A DNA stretch of 64,000 nt. Origin: Haberlea rhodopensis (taxonomy: Eukaryota > Streptophyta > Magnoliopsida > Lamiales > Gesneriaceae). The stretch lies in assembly GCA_907163345.1 (NCBI GenBank), contig CAJQUN010001277.1, positions 1-64,000 on the forward strand. The letters are read 5' to 3'. The stretch's first letter is position 1; each line of letters starts with the position of its first letter. A model generated the notes under the pieces. That model was not told the DNA's origin. It was given only the letters and a program-made list of their open reading frames with translations, and did no database searches. Of this stretch, positions 10,790 through 21,339 are shown one piece after another. A program made the position numbers and the translations under genes.

Positions 10790-12023
10790 TCCACTCTCCC
10801 TCCAATTGATTCATTATTCTCTAGATAATTGGTCTCAACCTCATTCTTCTAGTGTTTAAACACTTTTATGGTCCTGTCTTTGCTTCGTAGCAAATAGTCA
10901 TAACAATAAATTGTACACTCATCGATGAAGTAACGAATTACTTTTTCCTCACCTCTAGTTTGCACAGACATTAATTCACAAATATCAATGTGAATCAATT
11001 ATAGAGGTGTGTTTTCCAATAAATAAATGACAGTTTAGTTAACTTAGTCTACACATAAGTCTCACACTTATGTTTTAAGTTAAGATTCACAGAAAACAAT
11101 ATCGGCGAGTAACCATCATTACATTTATTTAGAATAACTCCTTCGAATACAAGATTTCAAGCGGTAAGCATTAGATCAGAGAACATCTGACATCTTCTCA
11201 CATTCAGTTATGTTGATTTGATCCTTAGCTTTCTTCTTATTGTTTATCTTGTCTCGACAATCCTTTGCTTTGTGGTTCAGTTCCCACATATGAAACAATT
11301 TCCTTGGAGCTTTTAAGGTTCCTTTGTTGTTGGCCAGCATGGTTTCTTTCTCTTCTTTCCATGATTGCTCGATTCCACACATTAACTCTTGCACTCATCT
11401 TATTCATATTGACTTCCGTCTTTCGATTATCTTCTTCAATCCTTAGACGGACTATCAATTCTTCGAGTCTCATCTCCTTCCTCTTGTGCTTTAGATAGTT
11501 TTTGAAATCTTTCCACAATGGAGGAGTTTCTCAATCAACGCTGCAACTTGGAATGACTTGCTTAGACTCATTCCATCCGCGTGAATCCGTGCAAGATTAC
11601 TTGTATCTCTTGCACTTGACTTACTACGGATTTTGATTCTATCATTTTGAAATCCAAAAGAGCCCTACGATGAATTTCTTAAGGCCAACATCGTCCGCCT
11701 TATACTTTGTTTCTAGCATGTTCCACAATTTCTTTGCGGTTCGGACTTGACAATACACATTGTATAGTGCATCATCAAGGCCATTCAGTATGTAGTTCTT
11801 ACATAGGAAATCACTTTGATTCCATGCATCTACAGTGGCCCTCCTTCGAGGATCCATCTCCTCCTCGCCAACAATAGGCGGATCATCTTGCAAGAACCTT
11901 GCCAAGTGCAGGGTAGTGAGGTAGAAAATCATTTTCTGTTGCCATCTTTTTGAAGTCTACACCGGCGAACTTCTGTGGTTTTTTGCCTTGCGTCGCAGGA
12001 ACATTTGTTGATGAGGAAGCCAT
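10790..12023 (-). pseudogene. Copia gag pseudogene
   Basis: A minus-strand ATG at about 12023 starts MASSSTNVPATQGKKPQKFA. After a frameshift near 11935, the UBN2-type gag core continues through 11642 (LENYILN-like box, then AKKLWNMLETKYKADD). Further frame changes lead to a basic region and a broken zinc knuckle near 11260-11290 (NHKAKDCR preserved, upstream cysteines damaged). The last part below 11160 has many stops. The order and domains fit a Copia gag. No pol domain is recognisable. Confidence 0.75.
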
Positions 12024-12780
12024 CTTTCACAATACAAAAATCTTCTTAAACTTGTTGGTATAAATTCTTCGGTTCGTCTCTTTGAACGCGTCGTTGCACG
12101 GCGGGTGTGATAGATGACAATAGTAAGTCGATGCAAGTGTTGAACACTTTGTCTTTAAGAAGATTTTGCCCTCACACGGTGCTTACGGAATATGGCAATC
12201 TTCTTCCAAAATACAACGACTTCAACTTGTGATAGTTGCACTACAAATCACCAGTTCAACAACCACAAATATTGTAAACTTCCTTTTTTCAAGAACAAAT
12301 ATGAATATGATTATGCATGCACTTTGACGCTTTTTCCCTCAAATTTGATGTGTTATTTTCGAAAAACTCTTAATTAAACTCATGTGGTGATGTTGTATTT
12401 ATACTTAGGCAAATGATACAATCAAAGGACACCAATTTGAGGTAATCAATCATGAAAAAACGCACCCGAACGCCAAGGGAGACACCCATTCATGAAAAAA
12501 CCTCCTTAAACTTGTTTCCTCAATCTCGGGTGCTTGAGCACCCAACTTGCTGCCCAAAAAATTGGGCAGCATTTGGCCGCTGCCCGGGCGTGCTCAGGAG
12601 CTGCCTGGGCTGCCCGGATTTTCTCCGAGCAGTATTTTTCCGTTCGTTTTTGTTCGTTTTGTCATTTATCGAGTATTCGACTATTTTCTCGTGTCCAACT
12701 TGCTTAATTTCAATTCATTAAGCAAATTTTTCCAACACATGGAGCTTCATTTTTTTGAGATTTGCGTGAGTGATTGAATG
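12024..12780 (-). repeat. Probable LTR/leader region of the Copia gag relic
   Basis: This lies directly upstream of the gag start on the minus strand. It contains a TATA-like TATAAATAC (plus-strand 12394-12402) and a GC-rich stretch at 12530-12625 with repeated GCCCGG/GGGCAGC words. Both are typical of plant Copia LTRs. No primer-binding site or exact LTR ends could be seen. Confidence 0.45.
12394..12402 (-). promoter_or_regulatory. TATA-like box in LTR-like sequence
   Basis: The minus strand reads TATAAATAC, about 370 bp upstream of the gag ATG at 12023. It is plausible as the LTR promoter of this relic, by position only. Confidence 0.35.
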
Positions 12781-13500
12781 GGTTAAGTTTGTGATCGATT
12801 CTTCGAAGGTCTTGAGGGAGAATTGCTCTTGAGTCTGTGTTTGTACATATTGCTGTGGAGGTTGGAGAGGCACAACAAATGCCTATGAGTTTCATTTTAC
12901 AGAGTTTGTTTCTGGCCAAAGAATGGGACTTTAGAAGAATATTAAGGTGGGATCTTTTGAAAGGAGCCAATTTCCTAAATTTATTGATGGATTTGAATTA
13001 ATTATTGTTACCATATTCATATTCATATTAATTTTAATGATCGGAATATTTTGGTGGCTCCATATATCGGTCCTAATATATAGTCCGATTTTTTATTTTT
13101 ATTTTATGGTTGGATGGATTTTTTTAATAGGGGGAGTGGATTTTTGGATATATTTTTGGGTCACTGTCCCGACTCAATTGTTGTACAAACAAATAATGAT
13201 GTCTAAGTTGGTAATATACGAAGGAAATATTCTTGGTTACCCCTAGAGGGGTGCCACAACCCTTGGATGTGTATCCACTCCCCAAGTGTTTGGGTGAAAG
13301 ATGTTCATCTAAGGATTGCTATCTCCTGTGGTGTAGTGCGCATCGGGGTAGCACAGAAGTATTCTATATCAGGATAGCATGTCATGAACTTGTAAAAGGA
13401 ATATATTGCTAAATTTGGTAATATTTATCTATACTATGTGTATTGATGTGATCCGTTATTTTTATGTATTTGGTAGAATTAAGTGTTTATGAAAAATAAA
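12781..13500. other. No supported gene or repeat
   Basis: Moderately AT-rich sequence with a 99-codon open frame (12947-13246) of low-complexity hydrophobic composition that I do not consider coding. No repeat partner elsewhere in the window was noticed. Confidence 0.4.
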
Positions 13501-13745
13501 GGAAAGACACCAAAATTTTTACGTGGAAAACCATCGAATTGAAGGAAAAACCACGGGACCTAGTCCAGTATAATTTGTACTACCACAATCTTGATTTGTT
13601 ACAAGACTTTTGACACAATATTTGACTACAGAATTATTACACAAGAATATCTGAAAAATAATAGAAACGACCGAACAGAATAAATATGCTCTCTTCGGAG
13701 TCTTTTATGCATAAAAGTCCAACCGTTGAATGATATTCTCAGCGG
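13500..13745 (-). repeat. Copia LTR remnant (U5-like)
   Basis: The minus strand carries GGACTAGGTCCCGTGGTTTT and then TTTCCACGTAAAAATTT. The same pair of blocks, with differences, occurs on the plus strand in each 7-kb unit (21775-21840 in U1). Such sequence is typical of the end of Copia LTRs. Ends cannot be defined. Confidence 0.55.
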
Positions 13746-13965
13746 GTATTATAGGCTCGATTCTTGAGTTTTCTTGGCGGGAAAGTTTAAAAACCCGTCT
13801 CCTTTGATCATGGCGGTAACGCGGCGAGTATGTCCAAAAAATCCGCACCCCACTAATGCACCTTTATCCTCGCCGGTTAATTTGTTGGTTATCATCGGGT
13901 CTTCGCTATTCTTTGACCAGAATCCCGAGGAGGTTTTAACAGTTGTTCGACTACCATGGGCTCGG

Positions 13966-14042
13966 CATTCACCCTGTTCGGTGCCACCTTGTTCGGTATT
14001 CATCATGTTCGGTGCCACTATGTTCGGTACATGTCGGTTTGG
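13966..14042 (+). repeat. Short tandem minisatellite (TGTTCGGT unit)
   Basis: Four imperfect repeats of a 16-24 base word built around TGTTCGGTGCCAC / TGTTCGGTATTCATCA. The 89- and 91-codon open frames over it on both strands are by-products. Confidence 0.6.
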
Positions 14043-14444
14043 TTACTGAGGGAATTTTACTATGCCATATGACATCATGTATAAAGGGAGATTTTTGGTT
14101 TATTGGATCTATCCCTCAAGATATCATCTTTTTAGCTAATATATTCGATCGATTATGAATCAGTTTATTATTTAGGTCATCTTGATTTTTATTTAATTAT
14201 TTATTGTGATCATTTATTAAGAGTACAAAATTTAAACTAAAACCACGTGAGTCCAACCCCATATGTTGATTCAAAAGATTATAATTATATTAGACTATCA
14301 CATTCTCAAGGTATGCTCTCTTTTGATTATTCAAGTGCTCTGAATTTTTGGGGAATTTTATTGGGTAGATATTAACTTGGGCGTCGCCGCGTCGGAGTAT
14401 TTTCGTCTGATACCCACTGTGTCTCTGACATTGATTGTGATGCT
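14043..14444. other. Intergenic flank of the foldback element; short echo of the 7-kb unit tail
   Basis: About 35 bp near 14085-14115 (GGGAGATTTTTGGTTTATTG) resemble the tail of each 7-kb unit (about 22110, 29159, 36225). The array's original left edge may therefore lie here, split from U1 by the foldback element. Otherwise no gene or repeat is seen. Confidence 0.4.
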
Positions 14445-14453
14445 TGTAAAGAC
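14445..14453. repeat. Left 9-bp target-site duplication TGTAAAGAC
   Basis: TGTAAAGAC directly precedes the element's GG terminus and is repeated perfectly at 16410-16418. A 9-bp duplication is the hallmark length for Mutator superfamily insertions. Confidence 0.85.
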
Positions 14454-14796
14454 GGTTTTTTTTTTAAAAATAATTTTAAAAAAAATATTTTCACAAAATA
14501 CTTCGAAAATAAAAATGTTTGCAAATATACCCTAAACCGCCGTTTCCAACGGCGACTGCTAATGAATCGAGGGGCCGCTTCAGGGAGAAGCGGCCCTTAC
14601 ATAGTTGAGGAGCCGCCCATTATGGTATTTTTTTTATGTATATATATATTATTAATATAATATATTATTATTATTATATATATTATATACGTATATATAT
14701 ATTAATATATATATATATATTATGTTTATTATTATTATATATAATATATACGTGCATATATATAATATTATATTATTATTATGATTATTATTATTA

Positions 14797-15334
14797 GAGC
14801 AATTCTTAAATCTTTAAGGCAATCTAAAATTGATCATAAGTCTCTGTGTAAGAAAAGTTTTGATGTCAGTCCACATATCATAAATTACATTAGTTCTAAC
14901 TCCTTATTCACCTAGAATTACTAAAATACCCTCGCTTTCTCATACGTAAAGTTTGTATGAAACATGTGGACTGAATAGCGAGTTAGAACTAATATAATTT
15001 ATGACATGTGGACTGATATAAAAAATTAGTACCAAAATTATTATGTAGCGGCCCTTAAATCATTTAGCAGCAGCCTACCCGTTTGGCGGTCGCTAACAAT
15101 TTTTTCTTACTGTAAGTTTCTTATCAATTATATATATACTTAGTACCAAAATTATTATAGATTTCATATCAATTTATGACCAACTTTGCCTATGAGAAAA
15201 CAATGGTACTTTAGTATTTTAGGTGAATATGGAGTTAGAACTAATGTAATTTATGACATGTGAACTGACATCAAAAATTCTCTTACACAGATACTGATGA
15301 TCAATTTTAAATTGCCTTTAAGGATTTAAGAATT
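14797..15334. repeat. Nested inverted-repeat module inside the foldback element
   Basis: The left arm 14797-14903 (CTTAAATCTTTAAGGCAATC ... CATTAGTTCTAACTCC) is the imperfect reverse complement of 15229-15334 (GGAGTTAGAACTAATG ... TTTAAGGATTTAAGAATTT). A further copy of the right arm occurs at about 15935-16045. It could be a separate MITE that inserted first and was then partly duplicated. Confidence 0.65.
15039..15110. repeat. Internal direct repeat, copy 1 (partner 15809-15870)
   Basis: TTAAATCATTTAGCAGCAGC followed by CTACCCGTTTGGCGGTCGCT occurs here and again near 15823-15862. The two copies sit before the two right-arm copies of the nested module. A block of ~300 bp was therefore duplicated within the element. 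Confidence 0.65.
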
Positions 15335-15422
15335 TACCCGAATAATAATAATCATAATATATATGTACATATATATATAATAATAATAAATATAATATAT
15401 TATTATTATATATATATATACG

Positions 15423-15458
<36 letters not shown>

Positions 15459-15460
15459 TT

Positions 15461-15495
15461 GAGGAGCCGCTTCACCCTGAAGCGGCTCCTCAATA
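15461..15495. repeat. GC-rich perfect hairpin 1
   Basis: GAGGAGCCGCTTC, a short CACCCTG-type loop region, and GAAGCGGCTCCTC form a near-perfect palindrome in otherwise AT-only surroundings. Similar hairpins lie at 15578-15612, 15638-15672 and 16231-16262. Confidence 0.75.
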
Positions 15496-15577
15496 ATTTT
15501 TTTTTATTTTATATATAATATATATAATAATAATAATATATTATGTTATTAATATATATATATATATATATAAATAT

Positions 15578-15612
15578 TGAGGAGCCGCTTCACCCTGAAG
15601 CGGCTTCTCAAT
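15578..15612. repeat. GC-rich hairpin 2
   Basis: Same GAGGAGCCGCTTC palindrome with one mismatch in the right arm (GGCTTCTC). Confidence 0.7.
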
Positions 15613-15637
15613 TTTATATTATATAAAAAAAAAGATT

Positions 15638-15672
15638 AAGAGGAGCCGCTTCAGGGTGAAGCGGCTCCTCTT
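15638..15672. repeat. GC-rich hairpin 3 (opposite loop orientation)
   Basis: GAGGAGCCGCTTC / GAAGCGGCTCCTC arms with the loop bases in reverse orientation (AGGGT) relative to hairpins 1 and 2. Confidence 0.7.
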
Positions 15673-16230
15673 TATTTTTTTTATGTATTATAATATTATT
15701 AATATAATATATTCTTATTATGAAACATAAAATATAAATTTTTTTATAATAATTTTAAATAATTAATATTATACTATTATTTGGTATAAAAATGAGTTTC
15801 AAAAATAATATGTAGCGGATCTTAAATCATTTAGCAGCAGCCTACCCGTTTGGCGGTCGCTACCAATTTTTTTATATCAATTTATGACCAACTTTGCCTA
15901 TGAGAAAGCAATGGTACTTTAGTATTTTTAAGTGAATAGGGAGTTAGAACTAATGTAATTTATGACATGATGACTGATATAAAAAATTATATTACACAGA
16001 GACTGATGATCCATTTTAAATTACCTTTAAAAATTTAAGAATTTGCCATAATAATAATAATAATAATAATAATAATATATATATATATATATATATATTT
16101 AATAATAATAATTATAATAATATATATATACACACATATATTATATATAATATATATATACGTATATAATATATATAATAATAATATATTATATTGATAA
16201 TATATATATAAAATTTTTTAAAAAAATAAG

Positions 16231-16262
16231 AGGAGCCGCCCTTACAATGGGCGGCTCCTCAA
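16231..16262. repeat. GC-rich hairpin 4 within the right terminal repeat
   Basis: GAGGAGCCGCCC, TTACAAT loop, GGGCGGCTCCTC. It belongs to the right inverted terminal repeat and corresponds to the GAGGAGCCGCCC block near 14607 on the left. Confidence 0.7.
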
Positions 16263-16409
16263 CATGTAGGGGCCGCTTCTACAAATAGCAGCCCCTCATT
16301 CCATATTAGCCGCTATCGGAAACAGCGGTTTACGGTATTTTGTAACATTTTTATTTTCAAAGTATTTTTAAAAATAACTTTTTTTTTTGAATTATTTTTA
16401 AAAAAAACC

Positions 16410-16418
16410 TGTAAAGAC
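16410..16418. repeat. Right 9-bp target-site duplication TGTAAAGAC
   Basis: Perfect match to 14445-14453, directly after the AAAACC terminus. Confidence 0.85.
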
Positions 16419-17861
16419 CCACAGAGTTTCCTTTCCTTTTAAGATTCGTTCGAGTATTGGCCGATTACCCGGATCACAAGATTAATCATTGGCTGCATCA
16501 ATATTAATATAATGCTTAATTTGGTAACCTTTGTGTACTATATATACTATGGGGTTTTTCCTTGTACTAATAATATTTTAGTATTTAACTTGCAGATACA
16601 AATATCTTTTCACCTTTTTAATAAAATAATTATAACAAAAATCTAAATTAAATATTTATTTATCTAATAAACATCACAAAATCTTATTCCTAATTATCTC
16701 TTTCCCATCTCACTTTATTATTATCCACATTTATTTTAATTTAATCACATTCATTTAGCTTAATCTACTTATGCTAACAATTATTTAAAGTTGCGTGAAT
16801 TACATATAGACTCTCCATAGTTTTCATAATTATTGTTTAACTCTCATAGTTTAAAAAGTAATGTTTGCCTTATTTTTATATCGAGTCGTAGGTGAGGACA
16901 GCTGTAAATTTCCCTTCATCCCTTGAGGTGATGAATTTGTAATGCAGTTATTCTAAAATTGTCAATATATTATTATTCAAACTATACAGTTATTCTCCGG
17001 CAGCTTTAATTTTCATTAAAGTTGGGATTCTATTTAAAATATAACCCACAATGCTTATCTTCAGTTTAAAATGTCCAAAACATTCTATAAGAGTTTTTCT
17101 TTTTTCTTCTAGTTTTGTTCTGGTTGATCGACGGGGACTAAACAAGTTGCTACTGTGGCTTTATGTGATATATGATTATTAACATAAAAAAATCAGGTTA
17201 GAATTTTCAAACTTCGTGCTTTCTTTTTCATATTATTGGCATATCATTGCTTGGTATATTAATTGGCAGAGCCCACGGGAATTGACTTAGCAATTTGAAG
17301 TTGTTGCTACTCTTAAGGATTGTGCTATTACGGATATATAACACTCTTGGATGAGAATATTCTAATCTAATGTGGATGTGAATATTCATATCCTATGATT
17401 GATGCACCATCCCTTTTAGGACTGATTGTATCTTCGTTTTGGGCCTTTGGCAAAGTGAAAATATATGGTTGTAAAATGTGAAATTTATTCCATTGTTATT
17501 AACTAATTAAGTCTCTGAGTTGGTTTGATACCACAAATTTTTTGTTCTCAGAATTTATACATTGAGTTGAGAGCAGCTTTAAATCTAATTAATATACAAC
17601 TATTACCGAAAACTGAACATTCAAGAGTGCTACTTTTCAACATAAGTGATAATTTTTTTTTTCATTTTTAGTTTCAAAATGTAAGTTTCACATGTTAATA
17701 ATTATTATTGCTAGTTAATATATTATTAAAATAATATCGATAATATGTTATCCGGATAGATTATCTATCTTGATAACCATTCACAATTTGTAACTGAGAT
17801 AACTGGGTCAAACTGCAAGTCTTTGATGACAAGACTTATATAAATGATATTGTGGATGGTC

Positions 17862-17877
17862 CCTAAGCGGCTAAGCC
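17862..17877. other. Excision footprint of the hAT MITE
   Basis: Reads CCTAAGCGGCTAAGCC. In U2-U4 the MITE is flanked by CCTAAGCC on both sides. The U1 sequence is the two duplications joined with the last base of the left copy and first base of the right copy each changed to its complement. That is the classical product of hairpin-mediated hAT excision. Confidence 0.85.
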
Positions 17878-19085
17878 AAACAATTTACTTCAAAAAATAC
17901 TCCATCCATTTTGATTGCATAAGGTTTAGGTGGAAAATGATTGTATCAGTAGGTGACTAATTCAATATGATTGTTCTAAAATGGTTGGTGTGTTAAAAGA
18001 TGTTGTGTTTTAATATTAAGTTGGTAAATAAGTGACTTAAAACCGGGTATAGGTGACTAATTTGTATGTAGCTTCAAAGTACCACTCCTTTTTATAGCCT
18101 GGGCTAATCGAATAAGGTAATAAATATTGTTCCACGACCATTTGAATCAGGGGTGTAACCAGAAAAAAGGTTTTAGGGAACGAAATTTTGTTTGATAATA
18201 CTTAAGAGTTAAAAAAAATTTGGAGGTGAAATTTTTTTTTATTTGATAAAATAAGGGTAAAAAATTTTTTTTTGAAAAAAAAAAAAATTTCATTAAAAAA
18301 AATTTCTCATAGGTCCGCCCCTGATTTGAATAATAAATTTTATAATTTTTTAAAATTTAAAATTTATTTTTATAAAATAAATTCGAAAGTTTAATGTGTA
18401 TATTAGCACAAAAATATAAATTTTGAGTCAGTTATTTAATTCATGTTATAACTGTGCTGTACGTATATTTCATACTAAACTCTTAAAAAATCCTTTATTA
18501 TTATACCAATCAAGACATAAGTTACCTTCATTAAATTATGCGAGCAATGATCACTTTATAAATAATGGAAATTTAGAAAGGGAGATTCTTGTATCGACCG
18601 GGTGTATCGTACACCGACATACATACAAATATATATATATTAATAGATATATATTTACGTGTGTTGTTAAATGGTAGGACCAGGTCCATACATGAATTTT
18701 GGTATTTAAACTGATTCTTGGGTCCATGAACCATAATGAAACTCGAGTATGCAAATGTATATATTTAACAAAACAAATTGATTGCTAAAGCTCTAAACTA
18801 ATTCAAAAAAATTAAGAGCTTATATATGCTCTTGAATGTAATAAATTATCACATTTATAACTATTGCAATTATGTATAAGATGACATGATATATTAAATT
18901 CAAATATAAAAAAATTTAAATATATTTTATCATTATAGTTTGTAGTATAATTACTTTTGGTTAACTTTCCGTGGAATTTGGGAATTCTAACTAGTGATAA
19001 TTATGCAACTCAAATTTTTTAAATCGTATACCAGTTCAAATATCATGATTCAATCGTTCTCTAAATAGGAACAATTATTACATTC

Positions 19086-19088
<3 letters not shown>

Positions 19089-19124
<36 letters not shown>
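19089..19124. repeat. (AT)n microsatellite, U1
   Basis: Pure TA repeat about 36 bp long. Its length differs in U2, U3 and U4 (26153-26191, 33205-33242, 40270-40288). Confidence 0.9.
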
Positions 19125-19127
<3 letters not shown>

Positions 19128-19201
19128 AACTTTCAATATATATGTTTAAACAATATATACAACCAAAAACTCGTATAGGTCAACCAAGCATGTAAAAAAA
19201 G

Positions 19202-19414
19202 TATTTGCAAATCCCAATCCCATCAACTACAATTTATTATGGGAGACAATACACACGGTAACCGACTCAAAGTTGAAATCGACAAACAATTAAAATAAGA
19301 ACCCGACAAACATGTGAACTGGTATTTGGAAATCCAAATCCCATCAGATACAATTTATTCTGGGTCACAAAACACATTGTAACCGACTCAAAGTTGAAAT
19401 TGACAAACAATTAA
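19202..19414. repeat. Two-copy ~121-bp direct repeat just 3' of the gene (U1)
   Basis: Two blocks, from about 19202 and about 19322, share ATCCCATCA, TACAATTTATT and GTAACCGACTCAAAGTTGAA. They lie 60-270 bp downstream of the stop codon. The same pair is present in U2 (26270-26483), U3 (33324-33537) and the diverged fifth copy (58636-58850). It may be part of the 3' untranslated region, which is inference. Confidence 0.7.
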
Positions 19415-19469
19415 ACAAAGAGTGGACTGACCAGGTCGATAAATCGACCAGACTCAAGACAACAACATA

Positions 19470-19959
19470 TCATAAAGAGTCGACCGTCATACCTGCCACA
19501 CACAAAATTACTTCATTATCCCTGTTGGGAGCACCATGACGGAAATTCTGGGGTATGGCATTCTTGTGAATAGAAACAAAAGCATCAGCCAGCACATCAA
19601 AACCTCCAGCATTATCACCAAGGGTTAAACAACTGTAGTAATTTTTATCTTCCACATTCTCAAATGGATCAGAAAAGTAACAACTTCGGGAAACCGTGCC
19701 ATCATCTCCGTAGGACATCAACACACCGATGCATCTATGTTTGTTGTTTTCCCAATGTAAACCCAATAAGAAACTAGCACGACCATAGTCCATCGTAATA
19801 TCATTCTTTCGCGCGAAACCAACCTTTTCCATACGATTCAGGTGCTTCTTTAACGGTCAGCTCTTCTTGGTTAGAACCCTCGTACAACTGAATCGTAAAA
19901 TTGGACATTCCAGTTAAAGGAATTCCAACTGTGAAAGCCGGAGTGATCCACCGAGGCAT
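19470..19959 (-). pseudogene. U1 copy of the 162-codon unknown gene, one-base insertion
   Basis: The sequence is nearly identical to the intact copies at 26537-27025 and 33589-34077 but is 490 rather than 489 bases long. One extra A lies in the run at 19816-19818 (GCGAAACC versus GCGAACC), shifting frame after about residue 46. The downstream part stays open as a 120-codon frame, so the damage looks very recent. Alternatively it may be a homopolymer sequencing error. Start codon context, TATA box and 3' repeats are the same as in the other units. Confidence 0.75.
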
Positions 19960-20038
19960 TATTCAAAGAGACGAAATTAATACTACCACAATGATCGAAT
20001 GAAGAATCTTGACAAGCAGTAACACAGACCGTATAGAG

Positions 20039-20046
20039 TTATATAG
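20039..20046 (-). promoter_or_regulatory. TATA box of the U1 gene copy
   Basis: The minus strand reads CTATATAA, about 80 bases upstream of the ATG at 19959. It is conserved at the same distance in every other copy, including the diverged one at 59472-59479. Confidence 0.6.
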
Positions 20047-21212
20047 AGTTTTTGTCGGCAATCAACTTTGACAAGTTGAAAAAGTGTGCAAACCGTGTGC
20101 ACTAAATGAGGCAAATTGATGGAGTGGATGGTCAGTGGGCGTTGGGGGTTGGGAATGTGCATTTACAACTAGTATTGAGTTTTTGTCGGTAATCTTTTCC
20201 ACACAATTGCATGGTTTGGTCATTTAACATGAGTTTTTCAAGATTGTTTGCTATCTCTTTCTTTACTTTTAGTTTCCAACCATTTATTAGAAGGAAATCA
20301 ATTCTGGTTCATTATTGTGTCGAAATTTTGTGCAGCTGCCTTTCTTTTTCATTTTATGACAGCATAGGACTCGGTTAATAGTGATTCCCTTCTATGTCTA
20401 TGACGCAATTAAATTTATAAAGAAAGTAGAACCAATGTAGCATGTCACATAAACAACCAATACTTATTTCTATTATCATAGTTTTAATAATGTTGTATGT
20501 TACAACCGAATTCTTGATGGAGTAATGAGTACCATAGCGCAATACTCTGTATTTCACATATAATACAACTTTAAAAATAATTTGCATGGTTTTACTTTTT
20601 CAAGAAAGCCTTGCCCCCATGTGGCATTACGGTCCTTCATTGCTGACGGGTTTCGGGTTCGAGAACCGTATACCCCTTCCTCCCATATATCGAGGAAAAC
20701 AAACAGAAATGAAAGCCTTAAAAATATCATAACTTAATTGTAAATAATATGAGATGTTTTTTTTATAATAAAATTTTAACAAACACTTGCGATAATATCT
20801 TACTAAATGATTAACCCTTGACACACGCTAATACTATCACTCGAAAATACTCTTATACATTTAAATGAACATTATTCAAAATAAAAAGGGAAAGAATTAG
20901 AGTTGGCGTATGTGTCCCGTTTCCAATCCTTAAATCATGTCGGAGTGCCGATCATGGTGGCCGCTTCATTTCACATGTTATCATCCTGTGTGCATCTCCA
21001 TTCCCCTTCTTCGTTATGTGCCCTAGAATATTGGTTTCATTTTTAGTGCTTACGTGTACATACTTAGCTTATTTGGATGCTTAGTTGTCAAAGAAGCTTA
21101 CATATATAAGTCCCATGTTTTGTATTTCTGCAGATGTAAATTTCATTCCCAGTTTTTTGTTCTGTAAAAAATAATTTTTCCCTTTCAATGGAAGACTTTA
21201 ATTCTTCAAAAT

Positions 21213-21227
21213 TTGGTATCACAGAGC
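21213..21227 (+). promoter_or_regulatory. Degenerate retroelement primer-binding site (U1)
   Basis: TTGGTATCACAGAGC resembles the initiator-Met primer site TGGTATCAGAGC with a CA insertion. It follows LTR-like sequence and is repeated in U2 (28262-28276) and U3 (35329-35343). It marks an old retroelement that was already in the unit before amplification. Confidence 0.45.
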
Positions 21228-21339
21228 TAGGTGGCATACGTGATTCTATGCTCTTCTTTTCTCTTCTTCGAACTGTTATTTTTTTATTCTTTTTTGTTAT
21301 ACCTTGAATGAATTAAGGCACAACAATTGGGCTGAAATG

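Larger units (their letters stand above)
14454..16409. mobile_element. Mutator-like foldback element (1,956 bp) with long terminal inverted repeats
   Basis: Starts GGTTTTTTTT and ends AAAAAAAACC. The outer ~190 bp on each side are imperfect inverted repeats: T-run and AAAAATAATTTT, then AAATAAAAATG, then a CCGCCGTTTCC / GGAAACAGCGG pair, then GGGGCCGCTTC, then GAGGAGCCGCCC. It is flanked by a perfect 9-bp duplication. The interior is AT-rich, (AT)n-laden, non-coding and full of GC-rich hairpins. It also contains a nested inverted-repeat module. With no transposase it must be non-autonomous. Mutator assignment rests on duplication length and long inverted repeats. Confidence 0.8.

Noticed and set aside
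12947..13246. 99-codon hydrophobic frame as a membrane protein
   Set aside because: Composition follows the T-rich DNA; no start context or homologue recognised.
15461..16262. Repeated GC palindromes as a CRISPR-like array
   Set aside because: Only four irregularly spaced hairpins, in a plant transposon interior, with no spacers of constant length.
18423..18677. 84-codon frame beginning MSQLFNSCYNC, repeated in all units (25483, 32535, 39603) and partly at 54748
   Set aside because: Repeats only because the unit repeats. It runs into (AT)n-like sequence, has no domain, and overlaps another spurious frame on the opposite strand.
20640..20670. tRNA-like B-box (GGGTTCGAGAACC) in each unit
   Set aside because: Spacing of the box is off by one, and no A-box or cloverleaf could be formed, so I do not call a tRNA or SINE.
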